A stretch of 64,000 bases of DNA from Tistlia consotensis USBA 355 (GTDB lineage Bacteria; Pseudomonadota; Alphaproteobacteria; Kiloniellales; DSM-21159): contig NZ_FWZX01000029.1 of assembly GCF_900177295.1 (NCBI RefSeq), positions 26,296 through 90,295 on the forward strand. The letters run 5' to 3'. The position numbers and the translations under genes are program-made. Numbering within the stretch: position 1 is the stretch's first letter; each line of letters starts with the position of its first letter. Below are positions 49,802-57,859 of the stretch, one piece after another. The notes under the pieces were generated by a model. The model ran no database searches and was not told where the DNA came from. It saw only the letters and a program-made list of their open reading frames with translations.

Positions 49802-50000
49802 GACGCCATTCTGCAAGCCGGCGCCGAGTCCGTCACGCGGCCCGGCGCCGCGGGCCTGTGGATAGCGGGGATCCGGGGATCGGCACGGCCCGCGATCCAT
49901 TCCCGGTCGTGTTGCGCCCGGGACGCCACCCCTCTAGGCTGTGGCTTCGAAGCGGCCTTCCGGGCCGAGGGCACGCCATCGGCGCGGGGGACCGCCAGAG

Positions 50001-50939
50001 TTGAGACGAGTCTTCGCTTCGCCGGCCGCCGGCGCGCTGCTCGCCGGCCTCGCGCTCCTGCTCCCGGTCCCGTCCGCCCGGGCCCAGACCTACGACGACT
50101 ACCGCTTCCCGGAGTGGGACAGCCTGCCGGCCAGGATCCTGGCCGAGGCCAGGAACAGCCTCGATCCGGAGGATGTCGAGCCGCTGCGCCGCGTCGAGTT
50201 CGTCTTCGACGCCTCCCTGCGCGACTGGGCCACCGTGCAGATCCACCGGGACGGCACGCGCTACCGCATCGTCCTCTACAAGGCCATGCTGGCGGCGATC
50301 GACGCGACGGTGCGCTCGAGCATCGTGACGAGCTACGCGCCCGCCTGCGCGGACAGCTACGAGCGCCGCTTCTATGCCGTCTATGCCGCGGACTTCCGGG
50401 AGGACGACCACGGGCCGACCGTCCCGGGCCTGCCGCTGCCGGAGACCTTCCTGGCCGGCGAGCCGGGCTGCGCCGCCTACGCCGAGCTGCTGCGCGACCT
50501 GCCGGCAGCCTGGCGCGAGCGCTACGACCTGCTGTTCGACGGCTCGGTCGCCTTCGTCTTCCTGCACGAGCTCGCCCACATCCGCCTGAACCACAACGCC
50601 CCGGCCGGCCCCGCCGAGTCGCGGCGCCGCGAGGCGGCGGCCGACGCCTGGGCCATCGAGCGGCTGCCCCGCCTCTATCCGGCCGGCACGGCGCTGCCCG
50701 TGCTGCTGCACATCGCCAAGACGACCACGCCGCCCCTGGACGAGCAGCGGGAGATGTCGCATCCGGCCGGGGCCGAGCGCATCGTCCGGCTGCTCGACGT
50801 CCTGATCCAGAAGCAGCGCGACGCCGGCTTCCTCGCGCAGCTCCGGCAGCTGCGGGCGACCTTCAGCCCGCTGATCGCCGCGCCGCCGGCGCAGGCCGCC
50901 GGTCCGGTCACGGCCTCCCGCCCGCGCCACGAGCGCTGA
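50001..50939 (+). CDS. Exported zincin metallopeptidase-like protein, function unknown
   Basis: The 312-residue protein begins best at TTG 50001 (LRRVFASPAAGALLAGLALLLPVPSARA-Q), with a GGGGG site 10 bp ahead and a signal peptide ending SARA-Q. The mature part has H189-E-L-A-H193 followed by EAAAD (E211, D215), a HExxH...ExxxD gluzincin arrangement that also occurs in M48-like peptidases. I do not recognise the family from the rest of the sequence. It diverges from dnaE across 199 bp with no clear promoter. It would act in the periplasm. Peptidase activity is inferred from the motif. Confidence 0.72.
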   Translation: MRRVFASPAAGALLAGLALLLPVPSARAQTYDDYRFPEWDSLPARILAEARNSLDPEDVEPLRRVEFVFDASLRDWATVQIHRDGTRYRIVLYKAMLAAIDATVRSSIVTSYAPACADSYERRFYAVYAADFREDDHGPTVPGLPLPETFLAGEPGCAAYAELLRDLPAAWRERYDLLFDGSVAFVFLHELAHIRLNHNAPAGPAESRRREAAADAWAIERLPRLYPAGTALPVLLHIAKTTTPPLDEQREMSHPAGAERIVRLLDVLIQKQRDAGFLAQLRQLRATFSPLIAAPPAQAAGPVTASRPRHER

Positions 50940-50985
50940 GACGCGGTGCGCCGATTGCACCGCGCCGATGCGACCGGCCTCCCGC

Positions 50986-51795
50986 TCAGAAGATCGTGTA
51001 GGCGAGGAACTGCCGGAAATCGACGTCGGGAAAGGGCACGAAGGGCGGGTAGAACTCGCCGTGGCGCGAGTAGAGGCCGTAGAGCGTCACGTGCGGCTCG
51101 ACCAGCAGCAGGGTCGGCGGCTCGCGGGCCGCCTCGGGGCCGACCTCGGCCGCCGAGTCCGCGTCGATCTGCGGCACGGAGAGCGGCCGGCCGTCGGCGG
51201 TCAGGCCGATCCAGCGGGCGTTGCTGTCGACGGTCATCCAGCCGCGCTCGGTACGCACCTCGGAGACGGCGTGGGAGTCGCTCCCCGGGGTCATCAGGGC
51301 CTCGAGGGCGCCCAGACCCGCCGTGCCGTACAGGCTGACATGACGGGTCTCGAGGCCGAACAGCGCCAGCGCCTTCTCGATCGCCCGGCTGCGGTCGTAG
51401 CAGAGCCCGTAGCCCCGGCTCAGCAGCTCCGGGGGCTCGCGCCGCCTGCCCTCGGCGATGCCCCGGTCGATCGGCGCGGCCGCCAGCACGGCGTCCTGCA
51501 CGGCCAGCACCGTCGCGACCTGCGCCTCGAAGCCCCTAGGCCTCGGAAAATCCGCCAGGTCGCCGTGGCCCGCGCGGCGCAGCATCTCGGCGATCGCCTC
51601 GCGGTCCGCCGGGGTCGGCGCCTGCGGCACGTTCAGCCACCAGCCGGCGGCGAGCAGCAGGAGCGTCAGGCCGAGGGCGAGCCGCCGCAGGCCGGTCCGC
51701 CGCCGGGACCGCACCGTCGCGCCGGCCGCCCCACCACCGGCCGCCCCACCACTGGCCGCCACGGCCTCCTCGGGCAGGGCCTGGTCACGCTGCAT
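50986..51795 (-). CDS. Membrane-anchored transglutaminase-like cysteine peptidase
   Basis: From ATG 51795 (MQRDQALPEEAV) the 269-residue protein has a Gly/Ala-rich cytosolic head, one membrane helix (about 37-53, LRRLALGLTLLLLAAGWWL), and a periplasmic domain. C132 in GLCYDRS, H175 in DSHAVSEV and D190 in WMTVDS match the Cys-His-Asp triad of the transglutaminase-like superfamily; TLYGLYSRHGEFYPPF ends the domain. Most bacterial members are peptidases or structural modifiers rather than cross-linkers. A 15-bp unit repeated at 51724-51753 encodes the Gly/Ala head. Its neighbour on the same strand, 17 bp upstream, is a SleB-type hydrolase gene. Confidence 0.75.
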   Translation of the reverse strand: MQRDQALPEEAVAASGGAAGGGAAGATVRSRRRTGLRRLALGLTLLLLAAGWWLNVPQAPTPADREAIAEMLRRAGHGDLADFPRPRGFEAQVATVLAVQDAVLAAAPIDRGIAEGRRREPPELLSRGYGLCYDRSRAIEKALALFGLETRHVSLYGTAGLGALEALMTPGSDSHAVSEVRTERGWMTVDSNARWIGLTADGRPLSVPQIDADSAAEVGPEAAREPPTLLLVEPHVTLYGLYSRHGEFYPPFVPFPDVDFRQFLAYTIF

Positions 51796-51812
51796 CGAAA
51801 GGCCGGCCCGGC

Positions 51813-52400
51813 TCAGCGATAGAAGGTGTGGTTGCCGATGCGGGCCGTCGTCGTCAGCCGTCGGGTCCAGCTCGGGCGCACGGTGGCGTTGTGGAAGTAG
51901 AGCGCCCCGCCGGTCGGGTCGGGCCGCAGCCCGCTGAGCGCGTCGCGCGCCGCCTGCTCGGAGTCGGCCCAGCGCTGGGGGTTGAGCGGCACGTCCGGCA
52001 GGCCGTCGCACCACCAGTGGAACTGGCAGCGGTTGCGCTGCTCGCCGCCCTGCCTGACGACGTCGCAGACCGTCTTGGGGAAGCGCTCGTCAGCCAGGCG
52101 GTTGAGGGTCACCCAGGCGACCGCCAGCTGCCCCGAGCGCGACTCGCCGCCGGCCTCGAAATAGACATTGAGCGCCAGGCATTCGAACTCGGCCGGATCG
52201 ATGCGGAGCGGCGCGGCCGGCGCGATCTCGTAGAAGCCGCCGCCGACGGTCTTGGCGCCGAGCTGCGGTGCCGGCAGCCAGTGGATGACCTCCTGCCCCT
52301 GCTCGCTCCGAAGGTCGCCGACCTGGGCGCGCGACGCGCCCGGCAGCGCGGCCAGCAGCAGCGCCAGCAACGCCGGGAACAGCCTCGCCGCCGCCCTCAC
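51813..52400 (-). CDS. SleB/CwlJ-family cell wall hydrolase
   Basis: The 195-residue exported protein starts at GTG 52400 ([26 protein letters not shown]) and overlaps the lolD stop as GTGA. The Hydrolase_2 domain is [41 protein letters not shown], with catalytic E82 and E86 region, then [22 protein letters not shown] and RIGNHTFYR. Such enzymes are lytic N-acetylmuramidases acting on peptidoglycan; in Gram-negative bacteria they tend to be periplasmic remodelling enzymes. It precedes the transglutaminase-like gene. Confidence 0.9.
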   Translation of the reverse strand: MRAAARLFPALLALLLAALPGASRAQVGDLRSEQGQEVIHWLPAPQLGAKTVGGGFYEIAPAAPLRIDPAEFECLALNVYFEAGGESRSGQLAVAWVTLNRLADERFPKTVCDVVRQGGEQRNRCQFHWWCDGLPDVPLNPQRWADSEQAARDALSGLRPDPTGGALYFHNATVRPSWTRRLTTTARIGNHTFYR

Positions 52401-53107
52401 TGCGGCACCAGCCGGCCGTCGCTGAGCGCGACGACCCGGTCCATGCGCCGGGCGAGCTCCAGGTTGTGGGTCGCGACCAGGGCCGCCAGCCCGGTCGCGC
52501 GGACCAGCCCGACCAGCATCTTGAACACGCCCTCGGCGGTCTCGGGGTCGAGGTTGCCGGTCGGCTCGTCGGCCAGCAGCACGCGCGGCCGGTTGACGAT
52601 GGCCCGCGCGATCGCGACGCGCTGCTGCTCGCCGCCCGACAGGCGGCCCGGCCGATGCTCCAGCCGCTCGCCGAGCCCGACCGAGCGCAGCAGCTCGCCG
52701 GCGCGCGCCCGGGCCTGGCGTCGCGAGAGTCCGGCGATCCGCTGCGGCACCATCAGGTTCTCCAGCGCGGTGAACTCGGGCAGCAGGTGATGATACTGGT
52801 AGACGAAGCCGATCTGCGACCCCCGAATTGCCGTGCGGCGGCCATCGGAAAGGTTGTCGGCGCGCTGGCCGGCCAGGTGCACCTCGCCGGCGTCGGGCCG
52901 CTCCAGCAGGCCGGCGATGTGCAGCAGGGTCGACTTGCCGGCGCCGGAGGGGCCGACCAGGGCGGCCAGCTCGCCGGCCTTCAGCTCCAGCTCGGCGCCG
53001 CGCAGGATCTCCAGGCTGCGCTCGCCCTGGCGGAAGGTCTTGACGACGCCCCTGAGCGCCAGCGCCGTCTCGCCGTCGACCGGCCGGCCGTCGGGCCGCT
53101 CACTCAT
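52397..53107 (-). CDS. lolD: Lipoprotein-releasing system ATPase LolD
   Basis: The 236-residue ATPase has Walker [11 protein letters not shown] (51-60), [18 protein letters not shown], signature [14 protein letters not shown], Walker [17 protein letters not shown] and the switch H in ATHNLELA. The Q-loop segment and DEPTGNLD mark the MacB/LolD class. With the LolC/E protein it extracts lipoproteins from the inner membrane. Its ATG lies 8 bp inside the lolC/E frame end, and it overlaps the SleB-type gene. Confidence 0.95.
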   Translation of the reverse strand: MSERPDGRPVDGETALALRGVVKTFRQGERSLEILRGAELELKAGELAALVGPSGAGKSTLLHIAGLLERPDAGEVHLAGQRADNLSDGRRTAIRGSQIGFVYQYHHLLPEFTALENLMVPQRIAGLSRRQARARAGELLRSVGLGERLEHRPGRLSGGEQQRVAIARAIVNRPRVLLADEPTGNLDPETAEGVFKMLVGLVRATGLAALVATHNLELARRMDRVVALSDGRLVPQ

Positions 53108-54347
53108 AGCGCAGCGCCTCCACCGGATCGAGGCGCGCCGCCTGCCAGGCCGGCAGCAGCGGCGCCAGGAACGAGATGGCCAGGGCCATGAGCACGACCT
53201 GCACGACCTCGACCGGGTCGCGCTGCGCCGGCAGGTTGGTCAGGAAGTAGATCTCCGGGTCGAAGACGCGGGTCCCGGCCAGGGCCTCGACCCAGTGCTG
53301 GATGGTCACGATGTGGTCGGTGAAGAGGATGCCGAGCACGACCCCGGCCAGGGTGCCGACCAGGCCGATCGAGGCGCCGCTCATGAAGAAGATGCGCAGG
53401 ATCATGCCGCGCCGGGCGCCCATGGTGCGCAGGATCGCGATGTCCCGGCCCTTGCCCTTCACCAGCATGTACTGGCCCGACAGGATGTTGAAGGCGGCGA
53501 CCAGAATGATCAGCGAGAGGATCAGGAACATGACGTTCCGCTCGACCTGGATCGCGTTGAAGAAGCTGGAGTTGGCGCGCTGCCAGTCGACGATCCGGTA
53601 GGTCTGCGGGATGAACTGCGCGACCTGCTGGGCGACGGCCCGGGCATGGTCCGGGTTGTCGAGGAACAGCTCGATGGCGTTGACCTTGTCCGGCAGGCGG
53701 AAGAACAGCTGGGCCTGGTCGAGCGGCATGTAGACGAAGCTGGAATCGTACTCGTACATGCCGATCTCGAAGTAGCCGGCGATCGGGTAGGACTTGACGC
53801 GCGGCAGCGTGCCGATCGCCGTGGTATTGCCCTGGGGGCTGAGCAGCGTGATCTGATCGCCGGGATAGCGGCCCAGGGCCTCGCCGAGCCGGCGGCCGAC
53901 CAGCACGCCCTCGCCCTGCCGGAAGCGCTCGGCCGAGCCCTGGACGATGTTGTCGGCGATCAGCTTGCGCTTCAGCAGCTCGGCCGGGTCGAGGCCGCGC
54001 ACCATGGCGCCGCGCGCCGTGTTGCCGGCGGTGACGATGACCTGCTCCTGGATCTGCGGCACCACCAGGTCGACGCCGGCGATCTTGCGCAGCTGGGCGG
54101 CGAGGTCCTGGAAGTGGTCGATGCCCTCGGTGCTGCCGTAGACCGTCAGGTGGCCGTTGACGCCGAGGATCCGGCTCAAGAGCTCCTGGCGGAAGCCGTT
54201 CATCACCGCCATCACGATGATCAGCGTGGCGACGCCGAGCGCGATGCCGAGCAGCGAGAAGCCGGCGATCACCGAGATGAAGGACTCCTGGCGGCGCGAG
54301 CGCACGTAGCGCAGCGCCATCATGCGCTCGAAGGCACCGAAGACCAT
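53100..54347 (-). CDS. lolC: Lipoprotein-releasing system transmembrane protein LolC/LolE
   Basis: The 415-residue protein has an N-terminal helix ([32 protein letters not shown]), a large periplasmic domain, and three C-terminal helices of FtsX-like pattern ([78 protein letters not shown]). Alphaproteobacteria usually encode a single LolC/E (LolF-like) protein that forms a homodimer, so the C versus E symbol is arbitrary. It starts 21 bp after proS. Confidence 0.93.
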   Translation of the reverse strand: MVFGAFERMMALRYVRSRRQESFISVIAGFSLLGIALGVATLIIVMAVMNGFRQELLSRILGVNGHLTVYGSTEGIDHFQDLAAQLRKIAGVDLVVPQIQEQVIVTAGNTARGAMVRGLDPAELLKRKLIADNIVQGSAERFRQGEGVLVGRRLGEALGRYPGDQITLLSPQGNTTAIGTLPRVKSYPIAGYFEIGMYEYDSSFVYMPLDQAQLFFRLPDKVNAIELFLDNPDHARAVAQQVAQFIPQTYRIVDWQRANSSFFNAIQVERNVMFLILSLIILVAAFNILSGQYMLVKGKGRDIAILRTMGARRGMILRIFFMSGASIGLVGTLAGVVLGILFTDHIVTIQHWVEALAGTRVFDPEIYFLTNLPAQRDPVEVVQVVLMALAISFLAPLLPAWQAARLDPVEALRYE

Positions 54348-54368
54348 CGGGCGCCGCCCTCCCCGGCC

Positions 54369-55694
54369 CTAGGCGGTCAGGCGCGCGAGCGCCGACTCGA
54401 GCGAGATCTCCTCGCGTTCGCCGGTCGCCCGGCGCTTCAGCTCGACGACGCCGTTCTTGAGGCCGCGCGGCCCCAGGATCAGCTGCCAGGGCAGGCCGAT
54501 CAGGTCCATCTCGGCGAACTTGGCGCCCGGCCGCTCCTCGGTCTCGTCGTAGAGCGTCTCGACGCCGGCGCCCTGCAGCGCCCCGTAGGCGCCCTCGCAG
54601 GCCTTGTCGCAGTCGGCGTCGCCGGCCTTGAGGTTGATCAGCCCGACCTTGAAGGGCGCCACAGCCTCCGGCCAGACGATGCCGCTCTCGTCGTGGCTCG
54701 CCTCGATGATCGCGCCGACCAGGCGCGACACGCCGATGCCGTAGGAGCCGCTGTGCACCTCGACCTCCTGGCCGTCCGGCGTCGCGACCCTGGCGCCGAA
54801 GGGCTTCGAGTACTTGGTGCCGAAGTAGAAGATGTGGCCGACCTCGATGCCGCGGCCCTGGTAGCGCCGGGCCTCGGGGACCGCCGTCTCGAACACCGCC
54901 TGCTCGTGCTTCTCGTCGGTGCGGGCATAGAGCTTGGTGAAGTAGTCGACGACCTCGCCGACCGCCGCCGGGTCCTCGTAGTCGATCTCGCGGCCGAGCA
55001 GGTCGTAGTCGAGGAACTCGCGGTCGCAGAAGACCTCGGACTCTCCGGTCTCGGCCAGGATGATGAACTCGTGGCTGAGGTCGCCGCCGATCGGCCCGGT
55101 GTCGGCCTCCATCGGGATGGCGCGCAGGCCCATGCGGGCGAAGGTCCTGAGGTAGGTCACGAACTGGACCTGGTAGGCCCGGCGCGCCGACTCGTAGTCC
55201 AGGTCGAAGGAGTAGGCGTCCTTCATCAGGAACTCGCGGCCGCGCATCACGCCGAAGCGGGGCCGGACCTCGTCCCGGAACTTCCACTGGATGTGGTAGA
55301 GCTTCTGCGGCAGGTCGCGGTAGCTCTTGACGCCGTTGCGGAAGATGTCGGTGATCAGCTCCTCGTTCGTGGGCCCGTAGAGCATCTCGCGGTCGTGGCG
55401 GTCCCGGATGCGCAGCATCTCCGGGCCGTAGGCGTTGTAGCGCCCGGACTGCTGCCAGAGCTCGGCCGACTGGATGGTCGGCATCAGGACCTCCTGGTTG
55501 CCGGCGCGGTCCTGCTCCTCGCGCACGATGCGCTCGATGTTCTTCAGCACCCGGAAGCCCATCGGCAGCCAGGAATAGATGCCGGCCGAGGCCTGGCGCA
55601 CCATGCCGGCGCGCAGCATCAGCCGGTGCGAGACGATCTCCGCCTCCTTGGGGTTGTCGCGCAGGGTGGGCAGGAAGAAGCGGGAACGGCGCAT
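54369..55694 (-). CDS. proS: Prolyl-tRNA synthetase (short type)
   Basis: The 441-residue class II synthetase starts [50 protein letters not shown]. Motif 2 ([35 protein letters not shown], here [19 protein letters not shown]) and motif 3 ([32 protein letters not shown]) are present. The 180-residue editing insertion of the long E. coli form is absent, which is normal for alphaproteobacteria and mitochondria. Anticodon-binding C-terminus runs from about 350. It starts the minus-strand set proS-lolC-lolD-sleB. Confidence 0.96.
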   Translation of the reverse strand: MRRSRFFLPTLRDNPKEAEIVSHRLMLRAGMVRQASAGIYSWLPMGFRVLKNIERIVREEQDRAGNQEVLMPTIQSAELWQQSGRYNAYGPEMLRIRDRHDREMLYGPTNEELITDIFRNGVKSYRDLPQKLYHIQWKFRDEVRPRFGVMRGREFLMKDAYSFDLDYESARRAYQVQFVTYLRTFARMGLRAIPMEADTGPIGGDLSHEFIILAETGESEVFCDREFLDYDLLGREIDYEDPAAVGEVVDYFTKLYARTDEKHEQAVFETAVPEARRYQGRGIEVGHIFYFGTKYSKPFGARVATPDGQEVEVHSGSYGIGVSRLVGAIIEASHDESGIVWPEAVAPFKVGLINLKAGDADCDKACEGAYGALQGAGVETLYDETEERPGAKFAEMDLIGLPWQLILGPRGLKNGVVELKRRATGEREEISLESALARLTA

Positions 55695-55820
55695 CGGGTC
55701 CTCTGGGCTAGGCCGGCTCGGAAAAACGCGGCGGACACTAGCCGTTCTGAGGCCGCGAGGGAAACGGTAAGAGGCAGGGTGCGGCGCCTGTGTTGTCCAT
55801 CGACCTGCCGGGCCCTCAAG

Positions 55821-55899
55821 CCGTCATCCCGGACGCCAGGCGAGCCCGAAAGCCGAAGGGCTTTCGGGTGGCGAGCCTTGCGATCCGGGATCCAGGGGC
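55821..55899 (+). repeat. REP-like palindromic element, left copy
   Basis: The 79-base unit starts CCGTCATCCCGGACGCCAGG and ends GATCCGGGATCCAGGGGC. ATCCCGGA (55826-55833) pairs with TCCGGGAT (55884-55891), and inside is a perfect 10-bp stem CCCGAAAGCC / GGCTTTCGGG with a GAAG loop. The unit lies 23 bp before a GIY-YIG nuclease gene. An inverted second copy lies on the other side of that gene. The type is the short palindrome class (REP) scattered in many alphaproteobacteria. Confidence 0.9.
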
Positions 55900-55922
55900 G
55901 CCGTCCATGGCATCATCGCCGG

Positions 55923-56213
55923 ATGCGCCAGCCCTGCGTCTACATCCTCGCCAGCCGCCAGAACGGCACGCTCTACGTCGGCGTCACCAGCGACGTCGTG
56001 GCACGCGCGTGGCAGCACAGGACCGACGCGGTCGATGGCTTCACCCGGCGCTACGGTGTCCATCGGCTGGTCCACGTCGAGTCTTTCGGGACGATGGAGG
56101 AGGCGATCCTGCGCGAGAAGAAGCTCAAGCGGTGGAAGCGGGCCTGGAAGATCGCATTGATCGAGCAAGGCAATCCGGACTGGCGGGATCTCTGCGAGGA
56201 TCTGCAGCGATAG
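55923..56213 (+). CDS. GIY-YIG nuclease superfamily protein between REP-like repeats
   Basis: The 96-residue protein is a minimal GIY-YIG domain of the YhbQ/UPF0213 type: V6-Y7-I8 (GIY), Y18-V19-G20 (YIG), R28 and H31 (ARAWQH), Y44 and a catalytic glutamate, E65, in REKKLKRWKRAWK. No other domain is attached. Many stand-alone homologues exist, function mostly unknown. The gene sits exactly between two inverted palindromic repeats 23 bp and 13 bp away. There is no convincing Shine-Dalgarno before ATG 55923, so expression may be low. It may act on the palindromes that flank it, but this is inference. Confidence 0.9.
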   Translation: MRQPCVYILASRQNGTLYVGVTSDVVARAWQHRTDAVDGFTRRYGVHRLVHVESFGTMEEAILREKKLKRWKRAWKIALIEQGNPDWRDLCEDLQR

Positions 56214-56226
56214 GTCGCCGGCCAGG

Positions 56227-56307
56227 GCCCCTGGATCCCGGATCGCAAGGCTCGCAACCCGGAAGTCCAGAAGGACTTCCGGGCTCGCCTGGCGTCCGGG
56301 ATGACGG
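56227..56307 (-). repeat. REP-like palindromic element, right copy (inverted)
   Basis: Read on the minus strand the 81-base unit has the same 27-base outer segment and 29-base inner segment as the left copy. The central stem differs, CCCGGAAGTCC / GGACTTCCGGG (11 bp) against 10 bp in the left copy, but stays fully paired, so base changes are compensatory. It ends 23 bp before the alpha/beta hydrolase stop codon. Together with the left copy it frames the GIY-YIG gene as a 487-bp unit. Confidence 0.9.
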
Positions 56308-56330
56308 GGGATCTGCTTCGCCCCTCCCCT

Positions 56331-57152
56331 CTAGCCCTGGATGAAGGCCAGGACGTCGGCGTTGAAGCGCCCGGGCTGGGTCTGGGCCAGGCCGTGGGGG
56401 GCGCCTTCGTAGACCTTGAGGGTCGCGTCCTCGACGATCTGCGCGCTCAGCCGGCCGGCGGCGTCGATCGGCACGATCTGGTCGTCGTCGCCGTGGACCA
56501 CCAGGGTCGGCACGTCGATCGCCTTCAGGTCGGCGGTGTAGTCGACCTCCGAGAACTCGCGGATGCAGTCGTACTGCCCCTTGATGCCGCCGGCCATGCC
56601 CTGCAGCCAGAAGGAGGCGCGCAGGCCCTCGCCGGGCTCGACGCCCGCGCGGTTGAATCCGTAGAAGGGCAGCGTCAGGTCCCGGTAGAACTGCGAGCGG
56701 TTCTCCGCGACGCCCTTGCGGATGCCGTCGAAGACCTCGAGCGGCGTGCCCTTGGGATTGTCGGCGGTCTTGAGCATCAAGGGCGGCACGGCGCCGACCA
56801 GCACGACCTTGGCGACGCGGCCGGTGCCGTGGCGGCCGACGTAGTGGGCGACCTCACCGCCGCCGGTCGAGTGGCCGACCAGCACGACGTCCTTCAGGTC
56901 GAGATGCTCGATCAGCTCGGCCAGATCGTCGGCGTAGCGGTCCATGTCGTTGCCGCCCCAGGGCTGCGCCGAGCGGCCGTGGCCGCGGCGGTCGTGGGCG
57001 ATCACCCGGTAGCCCCTGCTGCCGAAGAACAGCAGCTGCGCGTCCCAGGCGTCGCCGCTGAGCGGCCAGCCGTGGGAGAAGACGATCGGCTGGCCCGATC
57101 CCCAGTCCTTGTAGAAGAGCTCGGTGCCGTCGCGGGTCGTGAAGGTGGCCAT
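56331..57152 (-). CDS. Alpha/beta hydrolase (cofactor-free chloroperoxidase-like)
   Basis: The 273-residue protein starts [37 protein letters not shown]. The nucleophile S95 is in GHSTGG, the acid in [10 protein letters not shown] and the histidine in GAPHGLAQ, and the [12 protein letters not shown] segment is typical of the haloperoxidase-like (perhydrolase) group. These enzymes hydrolyse esters and can form peracids in vitro. It diverges from an ohrR-like gene, suggesting a role in peroxide or peracid response. The start is ATG 57152 and the intergenic region carries a duplicated operator-like motif. Confidence 0.92.
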   Translation of the reverse strand: MATFTTRDGTELFYKDWGSGQPIVFSHGWPLSGDAWDAQLLFFGSRGYRVIAHDRRGHGRSAQPWGGNDMDRYADDLAELIEHLDLKDVVLVGHSTGGGEVAHYVGRHGTGRVAKVVLVGAVPPLMLKTADNPKGTPLEVFDGIRKGVAENRSQFYRDLTLPFYGFNRAGVEPGEGLRASFWLQGMAGGIKGQYDCIREFSEVDYTADLKAIDVPTLVVHGDDDQIVPIDAAGRLSAQIVEDATLKVYEGAPHGLAQTQPGRFNADVLAFIQG

Positions 57153-57239
57153 GGTCCTTGTCTCCGTCTTCGGGTTGGCTGGTGTCGCGGCCTGCCCTGG
57201 CGGCAGCGCCGGAAAGCCGTCTCGGTCGTTTTAATCTTG

Positions 57240-57319
57240 TGCGATTATATCGTGTGCGATCTAACTGGCATGCAGCCTGATCTACGTCAAGGGCTTGCGA
57301 TCGAATCGCGTGCGACATA
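57240..57319. promoter_or_regulatory. Duplicated 24-bp operator-like motif in the ohrR-hydrolase divergent region
   Basis: Two copies of TGCGAT-NNN-ATCG-(T/C)-GTGCGA(T/C)-N-TA occur at 57240-57263 and 57296-57319, 56 bp apart start to start. Each contains GCGAT-N3-ATCG, a dyad that is perfect over 5+5 bp in the second copy (GCGAT-CGA-ATCGC). The first lies at the AT-rich centre of the 195-bp gap and the second ends just upstream of the ohrR start. They are the best candidates for OhrR-type binding sites controlling both genes. Spacing and orientation suggest two dimers. Confidence 0.6.
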
Positions 57320-57347
57320 GATGCGCCCGCGGAAGGAAAGCCTAGCG

Positions 57348-57815
57348 ATGAACGATGTCAGGACGGAGAAGGACGCGGCGCTCGCCGACCTGCTGTGCTT
57401 CTCGATCTATTCGGCCGAGCACGCCTTCACCCAGCTCTACCGGCCGCTGCTCGAAGGGATGGGGCTGACCTATCCCCAGTATCTCGTCATGACGCTGCTC
57501 TGGGCGCGCGACGACCGCACGGTCCGCGACCTCGGCCAGGCCCTGCACCTGCAGTCGAACACCCTGACGCCGCTGCTGAAGCGGCTGGAGGCCCTGGAGC
57601 TGGTGACCCGCCGCCGCGACGAGACCGACGAGCGCGTCGTGCGCATCCGCCTGACCGGGCGCGGCCGGAGCCTGCGGAAGGGCGCCGCGGCGATTCCCGA
57701 CTGCGTCGCCGAGGCGACCGGCCTCTCGCCGGACGCGCTCAGGGACGCGATCGCCCTGCTCGACCGCCTGCGCGACAGCCTGGCGGCCTGCGGCAAGGCG
57801 GAGCAGGAGAAGTAG
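57348..57815 (+). CDS. OhrR-like MarR-family redox regulator
   Basis: The 155-residue protein starts at ATG 57348 behind GGAAGGAAAG; an ATG at 57321 is in frame. C17 in LLCFSIYSAEHAFTQLYRPLL matches the peroxidatic cysteine of OhrR, which in other bacteria is oxidised by organic hydroperoxides and releases DNA. Tyrosines Y31 and Y42 fit the family. The wHTH is TVRDLGQALHLQSNTLTPLLKRLEALELVTRRRD. Extra cysteines are C119 and C148, allowing a disulfide. No ohr gene is visible; the divergent alpha/beta hydrolase gene may be its target instead. Confidence 0.85.
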   Translation: MNDVRTEKDAALADLLCFSIYSAEHAFTQLYRPLLEGMGLTYPQYLVMTLLWARDDRTVRDLGQALHLQSNTLTPLLKRLEALELVTRRRDETDERVVRIRLTGRGRSLRKGAAAIPDCVAEATGLSPDALRDAIALLDRLRDSLAACGKAEQEK

Positions 57816-57859
57816 GAGCGGGCATCCCCATCACCCTCCCACGGCCTGCCCCCCGCGCC

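Noticed and set aside
52833..56213. Long plus-strand frame (1126 codons) ending in the GIY-YIG gene
   Set aside because: Only the final 96 codons are supported. The rest is antisense to lolD, lolC and proS.
55907..56344. Alternative frame beginning ATG 55907 in the GIY-YIG cassette
   Set aside because: Out of frame with the nuclease motifs, lacks recognisable protein features and reads through the right REP copy.
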